A stretch of DNA of 18,692 bases, from NCBI GenBank assembly GCA_025056955.1, contig JANWYL010000023.1, positions 1 through 18,692 of the forward strand, written 5' to 3'. This document shows, in pieces, positions 7,873 through 15,062 of the stretch. A program made the position numbers and the translations under genes. The stretch comes from Sandaracinaceae bacterium. GTDB lineage: Bacteria > Myxococcota_A > Polyangia > Polyangiales > Sandaracinaceae. The notes under the pieces were generated by a model. It was not told where the DNA came from, did not search any database, and was given only the letters and a program-made list of their open reading frames with translations. Every line of letters begins with the position of its first letter. Within the stretch, counting starts at the first letter, position 1.

Positions 7873-8211
7873 TCAGCGCTTTTTTAAGCGCTCAAAAAGG
7901 GTGGTGTAAGCACGCGTGATGCCTGCCACCACCTCAAGGGCAGTGCGGTATTTTTCGGGGTCAGATCGGTACTTATCAGGGTGAAACCGCGCCAAAAGGG
8001 CACGGTATTGGTTTTCGATCTCACTCCATGAAGCCCCAAAGGGGAGCTCGAGGTTGGCGTATGCTTGCCTGATGGCGCGTTCGTCTCCTGGAGAAGGGCT
8101 TCCGGACTGAAAAGAAAAACCACCCCCTCTTTTTGCCCTTCGGCGTTCAAGCTCCGCTTCAAGCTCGGCGTCGCTCAGCTCGCTCACAAGACGCCCGCCG
8201 ATTTTTAGCAT
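7873..8211 (-). CDS. Small J-domain (DnaJ-like) protein
   Basis: A 112-residue protein with a J domain at its C-terminal half (about 48-110). This includes the invariant HPD tripeptide at residues 77-79 (ARFHPDKY), flanked by helix II (EIENQYRALLARF) and helix III (ALEVVAGITRAYTTL). J domains stimulate the ATPase of DnaK-type Hsp70s. The Gly/Phe-rich and zinc-finger regions of true DnaJ are missing, so this is a specialised co-chaperone. The N-terminal ~40 residues contain an acidic/basic helix (SDAELEAELERRRAKR) of unknown role. Its ATG overlaps the stop of the upstream PilZ gene by one base (TGATG), suggesting coupled translation. It is the last gene of the minus-strand unit. Confidence 0.88.
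   Translation of the reverse strand: MLKIGGRLVSELSDAELEAELERRRAKRGGGFSFQSGSPSPGDERAIRQAYANLELPFGASWSEIENQYRALLARFHPDKYRSDPEKYRTALEVVAGITRAYTTLFERLKKR
7875..7892. other. Perfect 7-bp hairpin between convergent genes
   Basis: AGCGCTT, a four-T loop and AAGCGCT form a perfect inverted repeat at the 3' end of the J-domain gene, just past the dapD stop. It could protect or end mRNA 3' ends from both directions. Neither side carries a convincing run of U after the stem, so I do not call it a standard intrinsic terminator. Confidence 0.35.
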
Positions 8212-8540
8212 CAGCTTCTCTTCCTCCTTTCTTCTTCCCTCTGCTCGAGGATCTTTTCGATCACAGCACGCGAATGCGGCGAAAGTTCAACGAAGGCAAT
8301 CCCCATTCCTGGCGGATCATCCTGAACGCGCACAACTTCTCCGACTCCTTCGATCGTTTCAACCTCGTCCAAAAGCACTGTGAAGCGCAAATCCACGCGG
8401 GTTCCAACTGGCAATGGCTCCCGTGAGCGAACAAAAACGCCGCTTCGAGAGATATTGGTCACATACTCTTGAATGAAGGATTCGAAAGACTCAAACTCCT
8501 TATTGATCGTTACGCGCTCATCGCGCCGCCTGCCACTCAT
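8211..8540 (-). CDS. PilZ-domain protein, putative c-di-GMP receptor
   Basis: A single-domain PilZ protein of 109 residues, like the short PilZ paralogues (TIGR02266 type) expanded in Myxococcus. Both parts of the c-di-GMP binding signature are visible: RxxxR near the N-terminus (R5-R9) and NxSxxG at residues 29-34 (NISRSG). A beta-barrel follows (GVFVRSREPLPVGTRVDLRF, VGEVVRVQ, GMGIAFVELS) and then a C-terminal charged helix. It probably binds c-di-GMP and relays this to an unknown partner. It lies 43 nt downstream of rng and overlaps the J-domain gene start by one base. Confidence 0.88.
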   Translation of the reverse strand: MSGRRRDERVTINKEFESFESFIQEYVTNISRSGVFVRSREPLPVGTRVDLRFTVLLDEVETIEGVGEVVRVQDDPPGMGIAFVELSPHSRAVIEKILEQREEERRKRS

Positions 8541-8583
8541 GAAAGAGATTTAGCCTCGAAAGGGTTTGACGGGCAATACTTGC

Positions 8584-10125
8584 TCATCCGGAGCCCACGT
8601 CATACTGCTCAAGGTGGTAGTCCCGGCGCGGATTGAGGACGATCTGCCTTGCATACCGTGCACTTGCCTGTTGAAGGGCATCTTTTTCTTCTCGTTGGAG
8701 GACATCGATCACGGCTGGATGGGCGTTGACGACGATCTTGAATCCCGGAAGTGAATCCTTCTCCCTTTTGATTTTTCTTAGAATCTCATGGCCAAGAGTG
8801 GCCTTGCTTCGGAGGAGCCCTGTTCCGTCGCAATAAAAGCAAGGCTCGTAAAGCAAGCGGTTGAGCGATTCCCGCGTTCTTCGGCGGGTCATCTCCACAA
8901 GTCCAAGCTCCGAAATCCGAACCACGGTGGTTTTGGTTTTGTCGGCTTTCAGGTGCTCAACCAGGGTCTGATAAACCTGCTCGCGGTGTGCGGGGTTTTC
9001 CATGTCAATGAAGTCAAGAACGATAAGGCCCCCAATGTTTCGAAGGCGCAGCTGGTAGGAAATCTCCTTTGCCGCTTCCAAGTTGGTTTGAAGAATTGTC
9101 TCCTCAACGCTTCTTCCTTTGCCTGTAAAACGGCCCGTGTTCACATCGATTGCGGTGAGTGCCTCGGCTTGATCGATGATCAAGTAACCTCCGCTTGGGA
9201 GCGGCACCTTGCGGGCAAGCAATCGCTTGATCTCGTCTTCAATCCCGAACTCATCGAAAATCGGCTCGGACCCTTGATAGAGCTCGATGTCCCTGACCCT
9301 TGATGGCATGAACTTTTCCACAAACTCGACAAGGCGCCCATACTCATCGGCGTCATCGATGAAGACTTTTGAAACCTCGTCTGTGAAGAAGTCCCTGGCG
9401 ACCCGAAGCACGAGATCAAGCTCTTCGTACAGCAAAGCCGGCACTTGCTTCACTGTTTTTTGTCGTTCAAGGATGCTTTCCCAAGTGCGGACGAGGTAAC
9501 CGATATCAGCCTTTAAATCGCCCCGTGTTAGGCCTTGAGCGATTGTTCTTACAATGATTCCTCCTTGCGGCGGCTTAAGCGTTTCAACTGCTTCGCGCAA
9601 GCGCTTTCTTTCCTTTTCTCCAATTCGCTTGCTTACTCCGATGTGATCGATGGTGGGCATGTAGACCACAAAACGGCCAGTAAGCGAAGTGTGGCTTGTG
9701 ACCCTTGCGCCCTTCGTGCTGATCGGCCCCTTTGAAACTTGGACAAGGATCACTTGCCCCTCCTTTAAGACTTCTTTGATGGGAGTTTTGCGACTCAGCC
9801 GGTTTTTTTCAGCCCGAAGAATTGAATGCACCTCGTTGCTTTCCTCTGCCTCATCATCAATCCCGCTTAGGATTTTTTCAAAATCGCCCTGCGGCACCAC
9901 ATCTTCGACATGAAGAAAAGCCGCCCTCTCTAGGCCGATATCGACAAAGGCGGCTTGCATTCCTGGCAAAACCCGAGTCACCTTGCCAAGGTAGATATTT
10001 CCCACCGGGCTTCGTTCTCGCTTTCTTTCGACAAGAAGCTCGGAAAGGATTCCTTTTTCGATGATTGCAACCCGGACTTCGCCGACCTCCACGTTGATCA
10101 CGATACTGCTTTTTGGTTGAACCAT
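8584..10125 (-). CDS. rng: Ribonuclease G/E family endoribonuclease
   Basis: Single-strand-specific endoribonuclease involved in rRNA maturation and mRNA decay. Numbered from the ATG at 10125, the protein begins with the RNase G-type N-terminus and an S1 domain (GNIYLGKVTRVLPGMQAAFVDIG). It has the two catalytic metal-binding aspartates in AIDVN (D327) and LDFIDM (D371), equivalent to D303 and D346 of E. coli RNase E. It also has the zinc-link CxxC (C429 and C432, PCFYC). At ~513 residues it lacks the long C-terminal degradosome scaffold of RNase E, so RNase G is the better name. A TTG at 10221 would add 32 unlikely residues and overlap the upstream gene; ATG 10125 leaves a 73-nt gap. It is the second gene of the minus-strand unit. 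Confidence 0.95.
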   Translation of the reverse strand: MVQPKSSIVINVEVGEVRVAIIEKGILSELLVERKRERSPVGNIYLGKVTRVLPGMQAAFVDIGLERAAFLHVEDVVPQGDFEKILSGIDDEAEESNEVHSILRAEKNRLSRKTPIKEVLKEGQVILVQVSKGPISTKGARVTSHTSLTGRFVVYMPTIDHIGVSKRIGEKERKRLREAVETLKPPQGGIIVRTIAQGLTRGDLKADIGYLVRTWESILERQKTVKQVPALLYEELDLVLRVARDFFTDEVSKVFIDDADEYGRLVEFVEKFMPSRVRDIELYQGSEPIFDEFGIEDEIKRLLARKVPLPSGGYLIIDQAEALTAIDVNTGRFTGKGRSVEETILQTNLEAAKEISYQLRLRNIGGLIVLDFIDMENPAHREQVYQTLVEHLKADKTKTTVVRISELGLVEMTRRRTRESLNRLLYEPCFYCDGTGLLRSKATLGHEILRKIKREKDSLPGFKIVVNAHPAVIDVLQREEKDALQQASARYARQIVLNPRRDYHLEQYDVGSG

Positions 10126-10198
10126 ATTGCCCAAGCACTTCCATCCTGCCCCCCACTCCTCCGCTTCCTGCTTGCTGGATGAATGTTTTGGCTGAAAA

Positions 10199-11146
10199 TC
10201 AGCTGCTAAAAAGCGCGTCAATTTCTTGACGCACGACCTCTTCTGGAACGGAACGCGCGATCGCCACTTCCTTCACAATGAGGTTTCGGGCCCGTTCAAG
10301 CATTTGCCTTTCGCTAAACGAAAGGTTTTCCTTCACCAGCTTGACCCGCGAAAGATCCCTCAGCACTTCGGCCACAGAAAAAATACTCCCTGTGGCAAGC
10401 TTTTCGAGAAAACCACGATGCCTGCGATTCCACGTTTGGGTATCAATTGGCACATCTGTGATTTGAAGGATCCTGAATATTTCGCGGACTTGTGCTTCAT
10501 TGATGGGGCGACGCAAGCCAACTTGCGTCGCATTTTGCACAGGAACGAGGATTTTTTCCTCGGTATGGTGCACTCGAAGCACGTAAAAAGACTGACGCTT
10601 ACCCGCGATTTCTTTTTCTTCAATCGCAACGATATCAGCCACTCCCCGCGCTGGATACACCACCACCTCCCCAACTTTGAATTCCCCTTGGGCCGCCCCC
10701 GGCCCCTGGGCGCTCACTTTCTCCACTTTGATTGCCGAAGGAGCTGCGCTACCTCCTCCTCCCAATGGGCGCGACGACTCTGCTTTTGATTTCTTAAGAC
10801 CATCTAAATCAGCAGAGGGCAAGCCTTCTTCCGTTTTGGCTTTGGTTGCTTCATCAGGTGCAGGCGCTCCCGGCCCTGAAGCCAAGGCCTGGTTGGTTTG
10901 AGCCAACCCTTCACTGCCTTTCTGAGTTGAAGGGGCTTCCCTTGCCTCTAAAGAAAGCAGCTGCTCCTTTCCGTTTTCATTCTTTGGATTTGCCCGCTTT
11001 CCCGCTCCCTTGGAGGAGCTGCTCCTCGGGCTTGCTTGAGAAGCTGCTCGGGCTGTTCGGGCAGCCCCCCGAGACTTCATCGAAGCCACGGTGCTTTTTC
11101 CATTGCTTTTTGAGTTTGACCCGCCTCGTTCCTTTCGAGTTTGCAT
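10199..11146 (-). CDS. CdnL/CarD-type RNA polymerase-binding protein with long N-terminal arm
   Basis: The C-terminal ~165 residues are a complete CarD_CdnL_TRCF domain and helical DNA-contacting region, very like Myxococcus CdnL. Recognisable segments are FKVGEVVVYPARGVADI, GKRQSFYVLRV, TWNRRHRGFLEKLATGS, AEVLRDL, and SFSERQMLERARNLIVKE. CdnL binds the RNA polymerase beta subunit and stabilises open complexes at rRNA and housekeeping promoters. Unlike CdnL (~165 residues), this protein has a ~150-residue N-terminal arm. It is rich in Ser, Ala, Gly, Lys and Arg, begins strongly basic and is presumably disordered. In classical CarD an HMGA-like tail is C-terminal, so the order here is reversed. 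The start at 11146 is supported by GAGGAGC just upstream of the ATG and a promoter at 11274-11302. Internal GTG codons near the domain could give a short isoform. Confidence 0.9.
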   Translation of the reverse strand: MQTRKERGGSNSKSNGKSTVASMKSRGAARTARAASQASPRSSSSKGAGKRANPKNENGKEQLLSLEAREAPSTQKGSEGLAQTNQALASGPGAPAPDEATKAKTEEGLPSADLDGLKKSKAESSRPLGGGGSAAPSAIKVEKVSAQGPGAAQGEFKVGEVVVYPARGVADIVAIEEKEIAGKRQSFYVLRVHHTEEKILVPVQNATQVGLRRPINEAQVREIFRILQITDVPIDTQTWNRRHRGFLEKLATGSIFSVAEVLRDLSRVKLVKENLSFSERQMLERARNLIVKEVAIARSVPEEVVRQEIDALFSS

Positions 11147-11273
11147 TCAGCTCCTCACTTTGGGTTAGATGAGCCTTGGAAAAACAGCCAAGCGATCACT
11201 TCAGCACCAAAACCACATTCATCCACAGCGTTTTTAAAGAAGCGGTTGAGTGTAGGGCAATGACCAGGGGTGA

Positions 11274-11302
11274 ATCATAGCCTAATGCTGAGCTAAGGTC
11301 AA
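11274..11302 (-). promoter_or_regulatory. Sigma70-type promoter for the cdnL-like/rng operon
   Basis: On the minus strand TTGACC (-35, 11302-11297) is followed after exactly 17 nt by TATGAT (-10, 11279-11274). Both hexamers match consensus at five of six positions. Transcription would start near 11267, leaving a ~120-nt leader before the ATG at 11146. It is the best promoter-like sequence I found in the window. Confidence 0.7.
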
Positions 11303-11354
11303 TGGCTCAAACCTTCTTTTGACCACTTTTGGGTTGCTCCTTCACGATTGCGCC

Positions 11355-11798
11355 ATGTTCCGGACTTCGATCAAGGTGCGCTTTTCGGACGAGGACCATG
11401 CTCAAGTGGTCTACTTTCCTCGATTTTTTCACTTCTTTCACACGGTTTTTGAGGATTTTTTTGAAAGCGAAGGCCTGCCTTATCACCTTGCCTTCAAGGA
11501 AGGGTTGGCTTGGCCTGCCGTTCATGCCCGCTGTGATTTTCTTGTACCCCTTCGATTTGGAGAGCGCTTGGACGTGGAGCTCGGCGTTCTTCGAGTTGGC
11601 AAAAGTTCTTTGAGCCTCGCCTATCATGCATGGGTTGGGGAGCGGCTATGTGCCCGTGCCCAGCTGGTTGTGGTTTGCATTGATCTGAGTTCTTTTCGAC
11701 CCCTTCCAATTCCAAATAAATATCGAGCGATTTTTGAAAAGCATTTGGTGGAAGGCGAGGTTGCGGAGGGCTTAGGGCAATCCCCTGGAAAGCTCTAG
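11355..11798 (+). CDS. Hotdog-fold acyl-CoA thioesterase (YbgC/4HBT-like)
   Basis: A ~147-residue protein of the 4-hydroxybenzoyl-CoA thioesterase/YbgC superfamily, which hydrolyses acyl-CoA thioesters in the cytoplasm. The N-terminal strand and active-site region IKVRFSDEDHAQVVYFPRFF match the family pattern, with acidic residues at 12-14 providing the likely catalytic Asp. The hotdog helix (FHFFHTVFEDFFES) and the strand FLVPLRFGERLDVELGVLRVGKSSLSLAY follow. The ATG at 11355 is preferred; TTG codons at 11319 and 11334 are also in frame. No clear Shine-Dalgarno is visible. It is transcribed divergently from the cdnL-like gene, and its last 27 bases overlap the end of thiD on the other strand. 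The natural substrate is unknown. Confidence 0.85.
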   Translation: MFRTSIKVRFSDEDHAQVVYFPRFFHFFHTVFEDFFESEGLPYHLAFKEGLAWPAVHARCDFLVPLRFGERLDVELGVLRVGKSSLSLAYHAWVGERLCARAQLVVVCIDLSSFRPLPIPNKYRAIFEKHLVEGEVAEGLGQSPGKL

Positions 11799-12641
11799 GT
11801 GTTCATCGATCGTTGCAAAGTGGTCAATTGGCCCAATCCCCAGGCCCACTTCTGGGGAGCGAGTGATCGCTTTGTGGATCCAAGCCTTGGCACGCCGAAT
11901 TGATTCCTCAAGAGACTGCCCCCATGCGAGATGAGAAGCGATGGCAGAGGCATAGCTGCACCCTGTGCCATGGGTGTGCTTCGTTTCGATTCGAGGGGCC
12001 TTGAAGTGGATCGCTCGGTCTTGAATGCAAAGGACATCATCGGCTGCCCCTTCCATGTGACCTCCTTTGACGAGCACGGCACAGCCAAATCGTTGGCTGA
12101 GCACCGCTCCTTCTTCCTCCATCGCTTGGAGGTCGTTTATCGGGCGAGAGCGGCCGATTTTTTTGAGAATTTGCTCGATTTCAAAGCGATTGGGGGTCAG
12201 CAGAGTGGCCAAAGGAAAAAGGGTTTCGATGGCAAGCCCTATGGCATCCTCTTCAATGAGAGGGTGGCCATGCTTGCTCACAAAGACCGGATCGATCACA
12301 AGGGGGCCTTTCCATTTTTCCCTGAGAATCCGAGCGATGGCTGCGATCGAATGTCGATTTCCCAGCGCGCCTGTTTTGATGGCAGAAATTTGAAGATCGT
12401 CGAGTACAGCCTGAAGTTGCGCCGATATGAGATCGGGACTTAGCACCTCAACCAGAAAAACCCCTTGGGTATTTTGCGCTGTGATCAGTGTGATCACGCT
12501 GGCACCGTAGATTCGGTGTTGGTGAAAGGTTTTGAGATCGGCTTGAATACCAGCCCCACCCGATGGATCAGAACCAGCAATTGTCAGGGCGATTGGCACG
12601 CGATATCGTCTTTCCTTTTGTTCTTGGATTTGTGAGTCCAT
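11772..12641 (-). CDS. thiD: Hydroxymethylpyrimidine/phosphomethylpyrimidine kinase
   Basis: ThiD phosphorylates HMP to HMP-P and HMP-PP for thiamine synthesis, in the ribokinase fold. The N-terminal ALTIAGSDPSGGAGIQADLK (about 18-37) and QNTQGV are diagnostic. TPNRFEIEQIL (149-159), LVKGGH (190-195) and the anion-hole/catalytic motif HGTGCSYASAIA (224-235, with the active Cys at 228) follow. The block usually reading VMVAKSG is VFVSKHG here, a mild deviation. At 289 residues it is slightly longer than the ~265 average, with a short polar N-terminal extension. It starts 14 nt after the upstream lipid kinase gene, so the two are likely cotranscribed. No other thiamine gene is near. Its 3' end overlaps the thioesterase gene tail to tail. 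Confidence 0.95.
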   Translation of the reverse strand: MDSQIQEQKERRYRVPIALTIAGSDPSGGAGIQADLKTFHQHRIYGASVITLITAQNTQGVFLVEVLSPDLISAQLQAVLDDLQISAIKTGALGNRHSIAAIARILREKWKGPLVIDPVFVSKHGHPLIEEDAIGLAIETLFPLATLLTPNRFEIEQILKKIGRSRPINDLQAMEEEGAVLSQRFGCAVLVKGGHMEGAADDVLCIQDRAIHFKAPRIETKHTHGTGCSYASAIASHLAWGQSLEESIRRAKAWIHKAITRSPEVGLGIGPIDHFATIDEHLELSRGLP

Positions 12642-12655
12642 GATCTCGCAAGGAA

Positions 12656-13633
12656 TTACAAGGGAGGTAACACGAAAGGCAAGGCAGGCCCAGGGCTGAC
12701 GCGGACCAGGCGGGTTGGGGGATAGGCTTCGCCGTCAATCACTGGGGAAAAGGGTTGGCCCAAGGAGCGGGCTTGAAGACAATGGGCGCGGCCCTCGTAA
12801 AGGAATTGGCCACGGAGGGGCTTTCCCAAAACAAGACGAGGAAGGGAGGCGATGACGGCCCACGGGGCCATGCGGCCTGCCTGCACATGGAAGGCATGAG
12901 GCATAGCGAGAGGAAAAAGCCGAAACACGTGGCCCAATGCGATTGGAAATGCCCCAGCATGGATCGCTGATTGGAAGGCCGTAGGAAGTGGCTTCCCGTC
13001 CACTGCAACGAGAGCCAGAGAAGGATCAAAAAGAAGGGAAGCAGTCGGACTTCTCCAAGGCAAGCCCGCAATGGCCCGACTGACAATCGAAAGCATTGTG
13101 CCAACCGATGGGTCGGGGTCGTTGTAGTAGGCCCTAAAGAACTGGGCTCCAATTCCACCAATTGCAATTGCAAAGCCCAAGCGGCGGCTTGCTCCTTCGT
13201 CAAAATCGATGAGTAGGCTTGGAAGCAGCACGCGGCTCAACTTTTCTCCTCGCTTGATGGAGTGCGAAAGCCTATCCAACGCACGCAGGGGACTGAAGGG
13301 AACAATGTCAAGATGGCCTGAAGCCCTCAAGCGACGCGCGACAAAGTCCATGGTGCCTCCACCGGCTGCGAAAATTGGTGGAAAGTGGGCGCTTTCCAAG
13401 CCAAGCTTTTCCAAAAGGGCATTGATCACTTGATGCAAGGTGCCATCGCCGCCGATCACGATGATGAGGCGGGCAGTAGCCAGCTCCGCTCTCTTGAGTG
13501 CAAAAAAGAGATCTTCGATGCTGTGGGTCCACTCGATTTGAGTTTCTCGTGGAAGCAGGGATTGCAGCTGCTCTCGAAGATGCCTTTGGCCTTTGAGCAT
13601 GCGGGCATTTGGATTGGCAAAGCACAGGAGCAT
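12656..13633 (-). CDS. Diacylglycerol kinase-family lipid kinase
   Basis: Member of the DAGK/sphingosine kinase-like family (YegS/DgkB type), which phosphorylates lipid hydroxyls using ATP. The catalytic domain shows the nucleotide-binding IIVIGGDGTLHQVINAL (GGDGT at 61-65) and the glycine-rich AAGGGTMDFVARRL (from about residue 90). Relatives usually have Asn where the Asp of GGGTMD stands. The C-terminal beta-sandwich ends with PVIDGEAYPP, matching the family's conserved DGE segment. The length of 325 residues is typical. The ATG at 13633 follows a GAGAGG Shine-Dalgarno. It is divergent from the exported START-like gene and leads the two-gene unit with thiD. Whether the substrate is diacylglycerol or another lipid cannot be told. 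Confidence 0.88.
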   Translation of the reverse strand: MLLCFANPNARMLKGQRHLREQLQSLLPRETQIEWTHSIEDLFFALKRAELATARLIIVIGGDGTLHQVINALLEKLGLESAHFPPIFAAGGGTMDFVARRLRASGHLDIVPFSPLRALDRLSHSIKRGEKLSRVLLPSLLIDFDEGASRRLGFAIAIGGIGAQFFRAYYNDPDPSVGTMLSIVSRAIAGLPWRSPTASLLFDPSLALVAVDGKPLPTAFQSAIHAGAFPIALGHVFRLFPLAMPHAFHVQAGRMAPWAVIASLPRLVLGKPLRGQFLYEGRAHCLQARSLGQPFSPVIDGEAYPPTRLVRVSPGPALPFVLPPL

Positions 13634-13720
13634 CAGGGGCCTCTCGCGAAAGATTGCAAGGTGGGCATGGTTCCAATCAGAGGGCTTGAATTCTCGAGGA
13701 TCTCATGCGTCCATGAAAGT

Positions 13721-14983
13721 GTGATTGATGCGAGGAACACTTTTTGTGTTGGTTGTGCACTCGCATGGGCATGCTTTCTTTTGCCAACCGCGCGGGCCGA
13801 AGAAGACGCGCTTCGCTCTCCAACAGCAGCGCCATCTCCAGCGGAAATTGCTGCAATTGAACCATGGCTTGATCGGTCCCTTTTTGTCCATGTCCAGCTG
13901 ACTGAAGCTTTTGAGCTTCCACAGGTCACTGTGGTTGCGCAGGCCCGCGTCGGGTGTGAGGGGGTGTTCGAAGTGGTTCGAGATGTCGATGCCTATCCCC
14001 ACTTCATGCCTGGTCTCGATAGCTTAAATGTTGAAGCTAAGGAGGGGGGCATCATTGCATACGAATGGGATTGGCAAGCCGCGATTTTCTCTTTCCACGG
14101 CCGATCAGCGCTCCTTCCCACTGCCAACGGTGATGGTCGCAATGGCTTTCGGGCCGCATGGGAGACGCACTCAAGCGATCTTGGCCGCTCTCGGCGAACA
14201 CTTCGAGGAGCACCTTCTCGACTTGACCCGAACCAATGTCTGCTCGTGATGCTCAGCCGGCATGATGCGCGCCATGGCTTCTACTTGGCAAGAAGCCATC
14301 CTGCCTCATCGCTTTCCTTGTCACGTACCCTGAATCTCTTGTTCAGTGTGGCAACCCTTGCCCGCTTACGCAGCGAGGCCGAGCGGCGTCATGGCGTGGC
14401 CCGTCCAAAAGCAGAGCACCCCACGCGTTCCAACTCCACATTGCCCATCGATCCCAAGCATTTTGCGTCCTGGCTCAACCGCGGTGAGCTTTTTTTCATT
14501 GAAACCACAGACGGTTCTGATCTTGGGGTTGTTGTGGGCATGACGCGGATTCAATCTCACCCCCCCGAACGGGTTCGCCGGGCCTTTGAGGAGCCAGTTG
14601 ATTTTTGCAAAAACCTTCTTTCAGGCGCAACGCTTCGGGAGATCGCTCGCACCCAAGGGAGCTCGCGCTATGGCTGGGAGCTGAAGATTCCTTTTTTTGG
14701 CGCAAGTGGTGAAGTCGAGATCCGAAACCTTTCCGAATTCAGCTATGACATCGAAGCCGTCGGCGGCGCCATGCGGGGAGGGAGGGTACATGTCGTCGTG
14801 CATCCGGCTGATCAAGGCGCAAGCAGCTACGTCGTTTTTGAAACGCGCGTCGATCCAGCAGATGGATTGCCTCTTGTTCGTGCCGTCGAATCCACCGAGG
14901 CGGCATTTCGGCCTGGGCTTGTCGCAAGCGGATTGCTCATGACTTTCCGGGGTTTGCGGAGGGGGGTTAACGAAGGGAACTGA
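13721..14983 (+). CDS. Exported protein with two START-like (SRPBCC) domains
   Basis: From the GTG at 13721 the product is 420 residues with a clean Sec signal peptide: a hydrophobic core at residues 8-22 and a cleavage site after ARA (26), followed by EE. Domain 1 (about 65-200) has the SRPBCC opening VTVVAQARVGCEGVFEVVRDVDAYPHFMPGL, as in polyketide cyclase/CoQ-binding and START-related proteins. Domain 2 (about 273-415) repeats the fold: MTRIQSHPPERVRRAFEEP, then strands through GWELKIPFF and YVVFETRVDP and a long C-terminal helix. These folds bind hydrophobic ligands, so a periplasmic lipid or isoprenoid carrier role is possible but unproven. An upstream in-frame ATG at 13667 has a better Shine-Dalgarno (AAGGTGG) and would give a long n-region. 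No catalytic motif is apparent. Confidence 0.7.
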   Translation: MIDARNTFCVGCALAWACFLLPTARAEEDALRSPTAAPSPAEIAAIEPWLDRSLFVHVQLTEAFELPQVTVVAQARVGCEGVFEVVRDVDAYPHFMPGLDSLNVEAKEGGIIAYEWDWQAAIFSFHGRSALLPTANGDGRNGFRAAWETHSSDLGRSRRTLRGAPSRLDPNQCLLVMLSRHDARHGFYLARSHPASSLSLSRTLNLLFSVATLARLRSEAERRHGVARPKAEHPTRSNSTLPIDPKHFASWLNRGELFFIETTDGSDLGVVVGMTRIQSHPPERVRRAFEEPVDFCKNLLSGATLREIARTQGSSRYGWELKIPFFGASGEVEIRNLSEFSYDIEAVGGAMRGGRVHVVVHPADQGASSYVVFETRVDPADGLPLVRAVESTEAAFRPGLVASGLLMTFRGLRRGVNEGN

Positions 14984-15013
14984 AAAAGATGCTGAAGCAG
15001 CTCGAAAGTGGGG

Positions 15014-15040
15014 CCAAGATGGCTGCCTGTCTGGTTTTTT
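15014..15040 (+). terminator. Weak terminator-like hairpin after START-like gene
   Basis: CCAAGA and TCTGG can pair (with one bulged A) around a GC-containing loop and are directly followed by six T. The stem is short, so termination efficiency would be modest. It lies 30 nt downstream of the preceding stop, where a terminator would be expected. Confidence 0.3.
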
Positions 15041-15062
15041 GTTTTTGCAAGGAGCCTTGGCC

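Noticed and set aside
10126..10221. N-terminal extension of RNase G from a TTG at 10221
   Set aside because: The extra 32 residues do not resemble RNase G, and this would overlap the upstream regulator. The ATG at 10125 gives the family's normal N-terminus.
11303..11354. Promoter for the thioesterase at TTGACC (11319 region)
   Set aside because: The spacing leads to TCACGA rather than a plausible -10, and the start codon follows almost at once.
13385..13720. N-terminal extension of the START-like protein across the lipid kinase gene
   Set aside because: The stretch is antisense to conserved lipid kinase sequence; the signal peptide marks the true start at 13721 or 13667.
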